Under the pieces are notes generated by a model. The model had not been told where the DNA came from. It searched no databases and was given only the letters and a program-made list of their open reading frames with translations. Of a stretch of 64,000 bases of DNA, positions 30,593 through 41,927 are shown in pieces (position 1 is the first letter of the stretch; the number at the start of each line of letters is the position of its first letter). Where the stretch lies: assembly GCA_033816765.1 (NCBI GenBank), contig CM066288.1, positions 4,464,001 through 4,528,000 of the forward strand. Direction: 5' to 3'. This DNA comes from Nothopassalora personata (Eukaryota > Ascomycota > Dothideomycetes > Mycosphaerellales > Mycosphaerellaceae). A program made the position numbers and the translations under genes.

Positions 30593-30680
30593 GATGAGAA
30601 CATGGACAAAGAAACGACGACGGCCGAGGCAACAGAGTTATGACCTCAGCTCGTGGCGAGCTAGGCTAAGAGGGGGATGG

Positions 30681-31127
30681 TGTTACGGATCGGATTGGGC
30701 CTGCAACCGCAAGCCAATCAGATACCTCACAGTTAAGCGGGCGCAGCCGCTGCAAAGTGCTCTGCTGATCTGCTTGATCTGTCGAACAGATCAACAGATC
30801 AGAGCAGAGTACGACGCGAGACGATCTGCTGCTCTGTTTGATCTGTCGAACAGATCAACGGATCAAACAGATCAAGACTATGAATCTCCTTTGTATTTAG
30901 GAGCGCTGAGAATCCCTTATGGCTTCGAGGCGTTCAACTCACTGTTCAATATCACTGTTTGGAATACACCACAACCCAACCTCTGCCTCATTGTTTCTTG
31001 AGCCTTTGTAAGGTCAAGACACTACTGCTTCATCACTCTCCCTCAAACTTCCCATCGGCCCGAGAACAAACCCGATTGAGCTTGTCTTCTTGACTTGTGA
31101 TATCATTAGGTTATACCAAACCTAACA
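30681..31127 (+). repeat. 3' LTR of element E1
   Basis: 447 bp with no difference seen from 23918-24364. Preceded by a purine tract and followed by target duplication gtcct. Confidence 0.92.
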
Positions 31128-32641
31128 GTCCTTTCTCGTAAGTATCGTTATTAGTGCTGCTATTTTCGCGTAGTCCTTAATGAATTTCCGGTTGTAGTTC
31201 GCTAGTCTAAGGAATGATTGTACGTCCTTAACTGTTTTTAGTTCTAGCTACTCTCTAATTAACTGTGTCTTCGTAGGGTCGATCGTTATCCCTATAGTAC
31301 TAATAATAAAGCCTAAGAATTTAACTTCTTTCTTATGGAATTCGCATTTCTCGGGTGCCGTCTTGAATCCTAATTGCGTAAGTCGTTCGAAGACGTCCTA
31401 GACTTGTTTTATGTGTTCCTATAGGGATCCTTTTATGTAGACTAGTATATCGTCTATGTAGGCGATAACGTATACGTCGAGTAGGTCTCTAAGTGTTTCG
31501 TTTACAAGGTCCTAGTAGGATGCGGGTGCGTTAGTTAATCCCATTAGCATAACTAAGAATTCGTAGAGTCCGTATCTTATTCTAAAAGCGGTTTTCCATT
31601 CTTCTCCTTCTACTATTCGTATAGCATAGAAGGCATCTCGTAGGTCAATCTTCGTGTACTAGTCCGATCCGGTTAATCTGTCCTATGCTTCTTCGATGTT
31701 AGGTAGCGGGTATCGGTTCTTAATCGTGATCTCGTTTAACTTCCTATAGTCTTATACGAGTCGTAACTTCCCGTTTGCTTTTAGAACGAACATGTATAGA
31801 GTTCCTACACTTAAGGTAGATCTTCTTATCTATCCTTTAGCTAGCTTCTCCTTTAGCTATTCTCGTAGGGTCTATAGCTCTTTCTTAGACATTTAATATA
31901 GGGGTCCCTATAGAGGCTCTTTCCCTAGCTAAATGTTAATCTTGTGATCCCATAGGCGGTGCTTAGGTAAGGCGGTTTTGCCTCTCTCCTCTTTAAAGAG
32001 TCGCGACCACTTGCGATACTCCTTAGGAATACTTAACTCTAAGATGTTAGTATTCTTCGATAGTGCGTTACTTCTATCACTTCTAGTAACTTCGTAACCC
32101 GGCGGCCCTACGCTAGTGTCTATCCCGGTCGAAGGTGGTTCTTTTATCCTTCTATTCGGCGTAAGCTATATCTCGTTTAGCTGTTTCCTTGCCTTATCTA
32201 CTAGTGAACGCTACTACTACGTAGGCTAAATGTCGATAACGCAATCGCATTCCCTAAATGTAAGTACTCCTCTTCTCTAGTCGATTACTAGATTATGCTT
32301 TCTTAACTAAGGCATACCTAATACTATATCATAACTAGCTATATTAGTAACATCTAAGGTAATATTCTCGTAGTACTATTAGATAGCTAGTAGCAATAGT
32401 ATCGTCTCCCATTCTACGCTAGGTAACGATAATCCGTTTACCGCGATTAACTCGTAACCCTATTTCTTCTTTAGGGTAGCTAACCCGTTTCTTCTTATAA
32501 TAGACTCGGAGATAAAATTCCCCGCTACTCCTAAGTCGATTATAACACTAGTCTTATGTCCGTTAACGATTGCTTATATCTAGAAAACTGTGTTTAATGT
32601 CGATGCATAAGCCTAAGTATTGTATAACTCCCTCCGGTCGC

Positions 32642-34666
32642 TTATTCCTAGGGAGCTAATCCTTTTCCCAAATAGTATGTAGTTTGCTATGCTTCGTGCC
32701 TAGAGGCTTCGGCTAGAACCTATAGCTCGTTGCCCTATGTCTATACTTGTAGTCTATTGCGTTCCTAGATCTTCTACGTTTCTAAGTAGAGTGCGCGTAC
32801 GTGCTATACTATGTTACGTAATTCATTCGATATAAATGTTCCTAACGGTATAAGATATCCGGTTCCTGTTATTCGGCTTCCTATCGGTAGTCGTTCTATA
32901 ACGGTAGTTACTAGATTCTCGGTTGTTTCTATGAGTAGGTATCCCTAGGCTATGCCTCGTAGGGTGTCGAGTGTCTTATCGAACTTAATAGAATATAGCT
33001 TCCTTCGTCTACCTATCTTAGGTAGGAATTCCTCGTGCCTTCTTTATAGGTAGATAATTATGTCGTACAGTTTTTTAGGTGCATCTACCGTGAAGGTAAG
33101 TTGTTCGTTGTCGTCGTTAGTGTCGCTCTCTTCTCCTTCGGAGGAATCTTCTTCGCTTAATTCTTCCGGATCCTATTCTTCCTCGATAGTATCTAGCCTA
33201 GTGGTTTCTTAACTTTCTTCCTATAGTTCTAGTAACTATAATCCGTTCTATCCTAGGTCCTAATTTTCTTTATCGCTTCTATCTTCGTTAAAGTAGGATT
33301 TATCGATGTCTACTTCTCGGAGCGTGGCGTCTTACCTATACGTCCCTCCTAGGGTTCCTCGTAGTTGCTAAGGCTAATACCCTACGCCTAACTTCGCGGC
33401 GTAGTGGATTTAACACGAGTCTTAGTAACAGAATCGCTAATAAAGGCTTCTATAACCATTTCGAGACTTAGATTCGGTCTCGTAGTCGACTCTTCGTATT
33501 ATTATGTTAAACTGTCGTGGTTGGTTCTTCGCATTAAATAGAATAATTACCATTTGCTGCCAATAGTATCCTTCTCGTCCTTCTAAGGGGTCTAGGAGAG
33601 GCGTCGTGCTTCTGTTACTAGCTCTCTCCTCTACTCTCCGAGTATAGTCGGTATCTCCTCGAGATCTAACGCTGCTCTTAGATTTACTAGTTCGGGGTTG
33701 CATTATATTAAATTGCTCGCGGCGTACTATATTTTTACCGCGGCAATCCCGCGCTATGTAACCTTCCTTACTATAGGCATAATATGTAAGTTTTCCTTTT
33801 CCTTTAAAGGGCTTTCCGTAGCCCCTACTCTTATTGATCTTCCGTCCTCGTTAGGTAACGTCTAGTTCTATTAGCTATAGTCTATAGTAGGGCTAGCTTT
33901 ATCGTGAGAATTCTCCCTTCGTAACGTATCCTCCTAAGGGTCTACGGTCCGGAGCATATCCTACTATTCCTCCTACTTTAGAGTCGTATCTCTTCTCCTA
34001 GTGTCGTTCCTAGAGCTAGTCATCGATGTTAATCGACGCCTTTATTAGCTCTTCGAGGTTAGTAATCCGTCCCCCGTGTCTTATTAACTCGTCCTTAACG
34101 GAGTCTTTAAGTCTACGTCGGAACATAGTCATTAACGCCGTCTAGTCCCATCCGGTAATTTGTCCGTATTCTTCGAATTTAGCTGCATACTCTAAAGTAG
34201 ACGTCTTCTACTTTAGGTGTTGAATGATTCGTATAGCCTATTAGACTTCGTTCGCGGAGGTTCTAAAGATTGATTTCATCTTTTCTTTAAAAAGGGTGTA
34301 GCTCCTAAATATTCTAGTGGGGTCTAATCGTCCTATACCTTTAAGGTATTCCTTAAGGTAAGGTTTGATCTAGTTCTACGCGCTTCTACGAAGGTACGTA
34401 ATAGCGAAGATAGTTCTTTTATCGGCATCGACTAGGTTGAACATAAGATACATATCTATCTAATTAATCCAGTCGTCGAACTTAGCCCTGTCTCTATAGA
34501 AGAGGTCTAGCTTAGCAGCCTTAACGTCGTTCTTCCTTAGAGTAGGCTCGTTATCGTTATTAGACTCATCGTCCTTCGTAGTGGTCTATTATAGTAGCGC
34601 ACGGCGGATGCTTCCTACTTCGCTAGGGGCGGGTGTTCCCCTACTAGCTGCTTAAGTAGCGCTCAT
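32642..34666 (-). pseudogene. RIP-killed gag of element B
   Basis: The start ATG at 34666 is intact and the sequence follows E2 Gag, with a capsid region (about 34560-33990) and a knuckle region near 33770 with Cys/His to Tyr changes and ARDCRGKN kept. The GHGSLHWRF block appears as GYRSLY near 33440, followed by the acidic region and C-terminal helix to a stop at 32642. Many in-frame stops. It lacks the 99-residue insertion seen in E1. Confidence 0.8.
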
Positions 34667-34683
34667 CCTAAGGGCGTTTAAAG

Positions 34684-35092
34684 TGTTATTGTCTCGTTCT
34701 AGGGCTAGTCTTAAAAGAGAGATAAGTCGAGTCACGTAGCGGTATTATTCTTTAGAGAGGCTAAAGCAAGCTAAGCGAAGATAAATAATAGGAATAAGAG
34801 TTGTATTCCAATTAGTAAGATAGTAACATAAGTTGAACGCATTAGAACTATAAGGGTTTCTAGCGTTCCTAAATATAAAGGAGATAGAGCGTTTGCTCTC
34901 CGTGTTCTCTATGCTCTCTATGCTCTCTCGAGATCACCGAGATTAACGAGATTAAGGAGATTACTTCAGTTGCTCTCTTAGTTCCTTAGTTTTATTCCTG
35001 CGGGTGAGAGAGCACTTCTCGGGCGGAAGCGCCTACTAATTGTAGAGGTCTAATTGGTTAGCTTCCTTCAGCCCCAGATCAGAACCGTAACA
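34684..35092 (-). repeat. 5' LTR of element B
   Basis: 409 bp; + strand TGTTATTGTCTCG to CCGTAACA. It is the inverted counterpart of the A LTR (6806-7211), including the GAGAGCA-rich U3. It differs from the other B LTR in U3. Confidence 0.78.
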
Positions 35093-37727
35093 CCGTACTA
35101 GCTCTTTCTAAGTTAGTAAGAACTAGATCTAGGGAAACAATATGCTTAACGACCTATTTCCTTAACCTAGGCTCTACTTCTATATTCCTATAGTCCTTAG
35201 TTAGTCCCTTAATACCGATGTTATCGAGAAACGGCTTCGCTCGATGCGAGATATAATTAAGTAGAATCTTTATTACCGTACGCACGAACTAAGTAACTAA
35301 ATTAGTAGCTCCTTAAGGTAGAGTCGTGTTACGTACTAGGCTAAGAGGGGTTATAAAGGCTATTAAGTCCCGGTAGGACTTATCTAAAGTAATCTAATTA
35401 TAACCTAAAAACAGGTCTATAAGTAAAGCGACTCGGCACCCGGTAAAATCGTCTAAGAAGCTATCCGTGTCCGGTGGAATGTTAGTATCGCGTATAGTAA
35501 CCTTATTTAGGAGCATAGCTAAGTTAATTAACTAATATAGTATATCGCTTCTAGAGGTATTAACCTTCTTTACGACTAGGAACTAGCTATTAGAATATGC
35601 CCCTTATAAGTATTCTAGGATGTTGTTCTTAATCCGGGCTCTAATTATATACTTAACAATTGCCCTAAGACTTAGGTATAACTAGATAGGGCGTGCCTAC
35701 TATAGCCTATAAGGGACCGTATTAATCTTCTAAGGTAGTATAACGTCGTACCTAATTTACCTTATATAACTAAAATCCTAAGCGAGGACTGCCTCCCGGT
35801 TATAGAGCATCTTATTAAATAAGGCCCTTTCTATTAGTAATAGCTTAATGCTAACCTTAATTAAGGTAAGCCGTTCTAGAGTAATCCGGCTACCTCGCTT
35901 AATACTTAAGAATTTCTTAGTTAAGTACTTCCCGTTAAACGGATCTTGTCCTTTAGGCATCTTAGACTCTAGGTATAGTGCCCTACGCTTCTATTCTATA
36001 TCTCCCTTAACTCGTGATTCTAGGCGCTCGTAAACGCTTACGTCTACTAGCTTCTTCTTATCCGCCTTACGCTTATATATCGTAAAGACCTACGGCATCC
36101 TAATGTTAGCTATATATTAGCCTACTTATTACTTCCGTGCCTAAGCATTTAATGTAGATTGCCTTAAGATCTCGGAGGGCTAATCCCCTTAAACTAAATA
36201 AACGTTAGTAATAGAATCTCCCTTAAACGCTCCTATTCCAATTTCTATAACTCGTTCCTTTATTCTAGCACTCCTAAGCAATCCTAATAAGTGAGCTAAA
36301 TGGTTACTAGGCGTTAGAGCCTTGCCGGGTTCCTATAGATGCGTCGTGTCTTCCTATAGATGCGTCGTGTCTTCCTATAGATGCGTCGTGTCTTCCTATA
36401 GATGCGTCGTGTCTTCCTATAGATGCGTCGTGTCGTAGTCGTATCCGTTTCCCTTACTATAGCTATTTGCCGGTCCCGGGACCGGTAAATTAAAGTCCGA
36501 GGTTTCTCCGAGATAGTGCGAGAACCTTACTAATTTTATTAAATCCGGCTTTAGTAAGTTACCGGTAGGTTAAGCGCCGTAACTTAACCTACCCTTCTAT
36601 TTCCCGACGATTTTAACAGTTCTTAAAGGGTCTTATACCTATCCGAGCTAACTAGGGCAGTAAACATAACACTTTTACCTTTACGGCTAGTAATAGTCCC
36701 CTCCTACGAACTATTATCGCAGTTACGGGCAGTAAGCCGCACCTTACGGGCCTACGGACGTCCTAGGATTGTTAGTAAGTTTAGATCCGAGGAGATAAAC
36801 ATGTCTATTTAGTAGTAAACCCTAAATACCTAAATATCTAAATTGCCTATAACACCTTTAAACTAGGCCCGCCCTCTAGCACCTCAAAAGGTAAGCTAAG
36901 TACTAGACATTACCGGTAACCTAAATCTATAAGCGTTCCTCTAGCCGATAATATTTACCTCGGAACCCTTATTAATTAGGCACCTAATCTAGTTCTTATT
37001 TATCCTAAACTCTACTACTACCTAAGGACTAGGGACTATAGTAAAGTTGTTAAGGACACTAGAGAGCCCGATTTTCTTAACGTCCTTATATAGCCTAGTA
37101 GTAGGGACCGTACCTTTAGAGTAAAGCATAGTTAAATATACTCCGATATACTAGGCCTAACTATCTTCGCGGAAGACCTCCTTATTATACTTAGGTTTAT
37201 CTTTATAGGTAACTACTTATCTAGTACGAACCTTAGGGTCCTTTCCTATAAGGCGTTGTACTATAGCGAGCTTCTCCTAAAGAGCGGGGGTGTTAGTAAC
37301 GCGACCGAAGAGGGTAGCCTCGAACTAGCGACTATATCGAAACTAATCCTAGGCATTTATATTAGGAAACGTCGTCTAGAGGATCTAATTAATCTAGTAG
37401 ATAATACCCTCTTCCTTTATAACCGGGCTATTACTAGCTAAACTATATTGTCGGACGTAGTTATTAATCCTTATAGTCTTAGTATTCTATATACGCTTCC
37501 TTTATACGAAGGGGGCGTTCACGGGACTAATAGGTATATCCTTACGTAGTCCTTTACTAGCATCGTTCCCTAGTTTATTTATTTAGGCATTATTTCCCCT
37601 TCCTAGGTTACCCCGGATTTAGCTAATAATTAAGTTTCGCTTATTTAAGTACTAACTTCGTTAATTATTTTAACCTCCTACTAGTTAATCTTAGCTTACC
37701 GGATCTCCTATTCTAATTAAAGGCGAA
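35093..37727 (-). pseudogene. RIP-killed C-type gag-pol fragment
   Basis: Matches element C from about 44891 to 47427 in the same orientation, with CAG/TGG-type codons turned to stops. It covers the N-terminal and RT start of pol and the C-terminal (protease-bearing) part of gag. It keeps the palindrome near 36464-36489 and the frameshift region near 36560-36620. It ends abruptly at the LTR of B on the left and the LTR of Dprime on the right. A 21-bp unit is expanded to five copies at 36330-36434. Confidence 0.82.
36330..36434 (+). repeat. Five exact 21-bp repeats in the C-type relic
   Basis: The unit begins TTCCTATAGATGCG and ends TCGTGTC; five head-to-tail copies, 105 bp. Clean element C has a single copy at the same place (about 46130-46150). 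The unit is a whole number of codons (7), so it would have lengthened the pol N-terminus without shifting the frame. Confidence 0.95.
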
Positions 37728-37889
37728 TGTAAGGGGCGGGCCCCTATTTCTTAGTATAGGCTACGCCTATACGTTCGGATTACTTTCCGACACCTTTTCT
37801 TCGGATAGCGTGTAACTTCCCCTTTCTTCTATATCGAACTTATTATAAACTTTATAGAACTTTAGTATATACGTCGTTTACCCGTAACA
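37728..37889 (+). repeat. 5' LTR of Dprime
   Basis: TGTAAGGGGCG to CCCGTAACA, 162 bp. It contains ATCGAACTTA, complementary to TAAGTTCGAT immediately after the LTR, as in D. The two LTRs differ at several RIP-type sites. Confidence 0.82.
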
Positions 37890-38172
37890 TTAAGTTCGAT
37901 CTATTCGAATTAGCTAGGCACCTACTATTAAAGAGACGGGATACGTAATAACGTCGCCGGGTAGCGAGAACCCCGGGACTAGTACCCCAAATAAAAACTT
38001 CTAACTTATACTTTAGTAACTATACTAGCGATAGGAAGAGATATAAGCCGAGTTAATTGTAACGCGCGCCGCTTTAAAAGAATCGGAAGACGCTCGACGT
38101 TAGTTAACACCTATAGTCTCGCTACTAGTTTATAATAAGACGACTACTAGTAACCTAATGAGATAGCTACTA

Positions 38173-38550
38173 ATGTCTACCAACCACCCTATGTAGGCCT
38201 GTCCGAGTTGTGGTGGTATGGAGCGGTGCTTGCGTAAGCAGGGGTATTTGCCGGTCCTGGGACCGGGAAATCAGGTCACGTGACGAGCAGCGCAGTAGCC
38301 AGATAAAACAAGAGGATTGGCGGACCCTAAACCCCTATACCCTCTACTCGAGAGGTATGAATTGAATTGTTGCCTTGATGCCACGCTTACAATGCTCAAC
38401 TGCGCAATATATATCTCAATGGCCATACCAGGTCCTGCTGGCTTGCCCAAATGTCCAATCAAACCTAAATGAAAAAGGGGCAAGTTGGACCCAAGGGACC
38501 CCCTTCCCAAACCCAAACCCAAGGTCAACACAACCCATTAGTCGTCAATA
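38173..38550 (-). repeat. 3' LTR of element C
   Basis: Shared with 49432-49809; + strand ATGTCTACC to GTCGTCAATA. Exact ends are uncertain by 1-3 bases; TG..CA ends would be 38174-38547. It contains the imperfect palindrome ATTTGCCGGTCC..GGGAAAT at 38246-38271. Confidence 0.85.
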
Positions 38551-39023
38551 TATCCTCCCCCATTACGAACCTGTCCTCAGGTTCCAAAGCAGTAAGCCCG
38601 GGCCTACCATTCAGCTTGACATACAAGATGTCAGGCAATCCGTGATGGTGACGTCAATAATCCGCGACTCGCGCCCGTCGCACTGCGTTGACGTATGCCA
38701 CGAGACTGGCGAGGGGTTGGGCAGCTATGTCAGCATCAATCGAACAGGCCAGATGGTCGAACAATGTAAGCGCCATTCATGAGACAAGTGAGTGTCAGTA
38801 CCAGTAACCTGATAAATCCAAAGACGAGTCCATCGCGTGGCCAGAAAGTGAGTCAAGGGAAGATAAGTGACCATAAGAAACAAGTAAGATCTAAGGACCA
38901 GAAGCACCCGTACCCGAAGCATCAACCAGAACCAGAACCAGAATCAGAACCAGAAACCCATAGGCTACAGCTGTAGCCGGAAATCAACCAGAAACCAGGA
39001 GCCCATAAACCCGCACCAACCAC
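38551..39023 (-). other. 3' untranslated region and purine tract of C
   Basis: Next to the LTR the minus strand reads AATGGGGGAGGATA, a fair polypurine tract. Further in, an AACCAG-like microsatellite lies at about 38930-38960. I see no gene on either strand; short frames here lack support. Confidence 0.55.
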
Positions 39024-41927
39024 TCAGTTCCACTCATTCTCACACAACTCCTTTGTCCAGACCCACTCGTTGTCGTGGCCAACACCAATCTCACTAGACG
39101 CGTCCCCAAGTGGCTGGTTGGTGAAGTTCCCATGGTAGTTGCGGAAGACGTTCTCATCACGCCCTTCGCTTGTGAAGCACATCTGCTCGAGAGCAGTGAC
39201 CAAGCTGAGCTGCTTGTCCATCAACTTCACAGCTCGGACGCGCCATTCATGCATCTTCTTGTGGAAGAGCTCCGAGTCTGGGCGGACCGCAGCATCAAGC
39301 CACCTTCTAGCATCAAGGATGACTTCGTTGTCGTTCCAGGACTTCAAACCCGCTAGGGCATCGGACAGGGGGCTGATGCCACTGAGGTGTACGGCCGCAG
39401 GGAAAGGATGGCCAGGTACTGGGCGTCGATACTCAAACCCTGCAGCGCTCTCACTTGGCGTCTTGAAGTCACGATGGAGGTCCATCACCTGGTGCATGCT
39501 CCAGCTTCTCTGGAGTTCAAGATAGTCATCGTCGCGGATCGCGATAAAGCAAGGGTCAATCTGACGCAGCGTCTTCTTGTGTGCGGCCTGCCTCATTGGA
39601 ACGCCTGCAGCGGTCACCCGCATTTGCCCAGCGCTTAGGTCCTCTCTGAACCAGCTGATGCTGTTCTTGCTCAGGTAATTCTGAACCCCAACCGAGAAGA
39701 AACGCTTAAATCGGCCGTCTTCTATGCAGTCGTTGATCTGGCACCACTGGATGAACTCTGCAGCATTCCCTTGCTTATGAAAACCGTGTAAAAACTCCGG
39801 CCCACTGGTGCCCTCTGAGTCAAGAGAGTACAGCATGTTGAGCCGGTTGCTAGTCCAGTAGTTTTCAATTTCGAGGTTCAAGTCGACCCCAGCATGCTGC
39901 ACCATGGTGTTCGCATCACCCCCCTGATGAGCCCTGTCAAAGCTGAAAATCGTAGGCCTGGGGAAGGAGATGAACCGAGTGCAGTGTTGAGGGTGCAGCG
40001 CCACTTGCAAGAGCCACAGCCCGGGGTCTTGTCGCATGATCTGTTGGCTCAGAGAATACCACATGTTCTGGCAGACGCCGCCGTTGCTGACCTTGTTCAA
40101 CTCTCGCAGGTGCCATCGGTACACGTCGAATTCTCGACTCATCATCTCTCTGACTGTTTTAACCCGCGGCGCTAGTTCAGCGTCATTGTACCAGTACAGC
40201 ATGTTGCCATTGATGTAGGTACCGGTGCTATCGAGATCGGCTTGGTCAGCTTCATCAATGCCAAATTTGTCGAGGATCTGATTGTAGTTGGCATGCGTGA
40301 CGATGCCACTCGTGGTGCCGGCTTTGCCTCGAACACGGAGGCAGCCAAGCGGGTTGACAGTCTTCTGACCACGCTTGTCAGGGCGAAACCACGACCCATT
40401 CTTCACCTTGATAGCTGAAAAACTCTTGCCTTCAAAGAGCCAGTCTTGGACCTTGAGCGCGCGCTCACACAGGGTATTGGTGGTGATACCGGGATTCGTG
40501 ACGAAGTGGAGGGCCTTGTGGCAGAAATCTCGGACATGCTGATCGCACATCACAGCGCTAACCTTGCCATCCCTCTCAAGAACCTGCGAGACCGCATATT
40601 CGAGCATCTCAAGGCCCGCCATCCGGTGCTCAGGTAGCCAGTCAATGCCATCCACATCAATCGAGTTCCTGAACTTGATGCCACAGTACCGCTCATTGCA
40701 GGTGCAGTTGGCGCGCTTGATCCGGAGGGTCTCGTCTTCCTGCAGGATCTGATCCTTGAAGACTGATACATCCCTGATCACAGCCGAAGGTGACATGGTG
40801 AGTATCGGATTGCCACCCTCAGTCAGGGCCGGAGTGGATCGTGGGGTGCCAACCGGTGTACCCAGCGGACTGCCTTCGCGTATGGGTGCGCCGTCCAGCG
40901 TTCGGTTAGGCGAGGATTGAGCAGGCGCAGTCATGCCCTCACCTATGCTCTCGCTCATGCGGAGCTGCTCAAGTCGACTCGACTTGCGACCGCCTCTCGA
41001 TGGGACTGCAGGCTGGGTAGAGGCTGGTGGAGTTGGCGTGGTAGTCTTTGCACGTCCTTTGCCTTTGCCACCCGGTGGTGGCTGAGTCTGTTGCTGGCCA
41101 GATGGTCCAGGTTGACCTGTGCTGTCCTCTGGGGACGCGGACTTCTCAGTGATAGTACCCTCCATGAAGTATGGAAGGCCATCCTCATAGACGGCTAGGC
41201 GGTGTCTTCTGATGATCTCCCTGCTCTCAGCCGACTGCGGATCAATGCTGCGTGCTTCAGCCTCCCTGTCGCACCGGGTAAGATCACCAGGCTCCAGAAT
41301 TCGCTTGCGATCTATGCCCTTGCGGCCGATCCTCATACGCCAGATCAATGCCCTCTGAATTCTGCCAACAGCCTTGCTGTAGTCTGGGTACTTGTTGATG
41401 AAGGCCGTGAACTGGCGGCGCCCACTGTCAGTGCTGCAAAGCTCGGAGATGACGCGTCGATCAAGAATCTTGTTGTCCATCTGCTGTGGCCAGTGGCGGG
41501 TAAGCGTGGCGCGAAGAGTCCTCTCTCGGTTACGAATCTCTGAACCGGTCTTGCGAATCTTGCCGACGATGGGAAACAAGACATCGAGCTTCCTGTTACC
41601 AAGGAATTCATCCTGGTAGGTCTTGCCCATGCCGCTCTCAACTTCCTCGAAAAACAGGTCAACCCAGACGGAGCAGTCTTCGAACACCTTCTCGAAGCCC
41701 TTGCAGAAGTCCTTCAACACCTCAACCCGCTTCTGAGGACTGAGCTCTCGGAACATGACATTAGCGGCGGACTTCGGCGTGTTCGTGTTGGCAAGGACAT
41801 GCTTGACGTTGTCCGGCAAGCGAAGGGACTCGAACAAGGTCTGAGGTGGGCGGGTGAGCCCAGTAACAGTGCTAGTGAGCGCTGTGCTCGAGCCAGCCGG
41901 GCGTGACGATGGACCAGCTGAAGCCAT
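39024..41927 (-). CDS. Third ORF of element C, unknown 967-residue protein
   Basis: Sense orientation, downstream of pol, its own ATG at 41927 and uninterrupted. I do not recognise the family. Residues 1-30 are Ser/Thr/Pro-rich; 30-260 are helical and basic; 263-375 are low-complexity (Pro, Gly, Ser, Thr, a GGKGKGRAK basic patch). From about 385 to the end the sequence looks globular. It contains Cys408, Cys410, Cys415, then Cys461, His464, Cys469 and His470, a possible metal site; a region with FSFDRAHQGGDANTM; and many Trp and Asn residues. There is no RT, integrase or chromodomain signature. Position and size are like extra (env-position) ORFs of some retroelements, but I see no signal peptide or membrane segment, so an envelope is not supported. 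It may be a captured gene. It needs its own internal start or a spliced RNA for expression. Confidence 0.85.
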   Translation of the reverse strand: MASAGPSSRPAGSSTALTSTVTGLTRPPQTLFESLRLPDNVKHVLANTNTPKSAANVMFRELSPQKRVEVLKDFCKGFEKVFEDCSVWVDLFFEEVESGMGKTYQDEFLGNRKLDVLFPIVGKIRKTGSEIRNRERTLRATLTRHWPQQMDNKILDRRVISELCSTDSGRRQFTAFINKYPDYSKAVGRIQRALIWRMRIGRKGIDRKRILEPGDLTRCDREAEARSIDPQSAESREIIRRHRLAVYEDGLPYFMEGTITEKSASPEDSTGQPGPSGQQQTQPPPGGKGKGRAKTTTPTPPASTQPAVPSRGGRKSSRLEQLRMSESIGEGMTAPAQSSPNRTLDGAPIREGSPLGTPVGTPRSTPALTEGGNPILTMSPSAVIRDVSVFKDQILQEDETLRIKRANCTCNERYCGIKFRNSIDVDGIDWLPEHRMAGLEMLEYAVSQVLERDGKVSAVMCDQHVRDFCHKALHFVTNPGITTNTLCERALKVQDWLFEGKSFSAIKVKNGSWFRPDKRGQKTVNPLGCLRVRGKAGTTSGIVTHANYNQILDKFGIDEADQADLDSTGTYINGNMLYWYNDAELAPRVKTVREMMSREFDVYRWHLRELNKVSNGGVCQNMWYSLSQQIMRQDPGLWLLQVALHPQHCTRFISFPRPTIFSFDRAHQGGDANTMVQHAGVDLNLEIENYWTSNRLNMLYSLDSEGTSGPEFLHGFHKQGNAAEFIQWCQINDCIEDGRFKRFFSVGVQNYLSKNSISWFREDLSAGQMRVTAAGVPMRQAAHKKTLRQIDPCFIAIRDDDYLELQRSWSMHQVMDLHRDFKTPSESAAGFEYRRPVPGHPFPAAVHLSGISPLSDALAGLKSWNDNEVILDARRWLDAAVRPDSELFHKKMHEWRVRAVKLMDKQLSLVTALEQMCFTSEGRDENVFRNYHGNFTNQPLGDASSEIGVGHDNEWVWTKELCENEWN

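Larger units (their letters stand above)
23918..31127 (+). mobile_element. Gypsy element E1, nearly complete
   Basis: 7.2 kb with apparently identical 447-bp LTRs (TGTTACGG..CCTAACA). The target duplication is gtcct (23913-23917 and 31128-31132). It has a self-priming-type primer site, gag, frameshift signal, pol, an antisense Zn2Cys6-like gene and a purine tract (AGAGGGGGATGG) directly before the 3' LTR. It sits inside RIP-mutated relative B yet is itself free of RIP. The only clear lesion is a one-base loss in an A-run that cuts the chromodomain off pol. Confidence 0.93.
22009..32669 (-). pseudogene. RIP-killed pol of element B (split by E1)
   Basis: Pieces 31133-32669 and 22009-23917 on the minus strand. 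It has the E-family order: slippery GGGAAAA kept at 32669-32663, protease near 32540, RT about 31950-31400, RNase H across the E1 insertion, integrase about 23300-22700 and a chromodomain-like end near 22150-22080. Stops occur throughout. The E1 insertion point lies just before the RNase H region. Confidence 0.8.
20974..35092 (-). mobile_element. Gypsy element B, RIP-mutated and interrupted by E1
   Basis: A minus-strand relative of E1/E2. Order on the + strand: 3' LTR (20974-21360), antisense-gene relic, chromodomain/integrase/RNase H relic, E1 insertion, RT/protease relic, gag relic, 5' LTR (34684-35092). The two LTRs differ strongly in U3 and the flanks (element A on the left, C-type pol on the right) show no target duplication, so B is probably a recombination product. 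Confidence 0.8.

Noticed and set aside
30423..31001. 192-codon + frame running from the E1 antisense gene into the LTR
   Set aside because: Shadow of the antisense gene joined to LTR sequence; no domain and it crosses the LTR boundary.
20969..35097. Target duplication for element B
   Set aside because: Flanks gatag and ccgta do not match, so no duplication is claimed.
37256..37441. Small frames in the C-type relic
   Set aside because: Opposite strand of mutated gag; the same frame exists opposite gag in C.
38375..38976. + frames over the C LTR and 3' region
   Set aside because: They cross the LTR end and contain low-complexity repeats; no homologue is evident.
39024..41927. Envelope identity for ORF3 of C
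   Set aside because: Position fits, but no signal peptide, fusion-like or membrane segment is visible.
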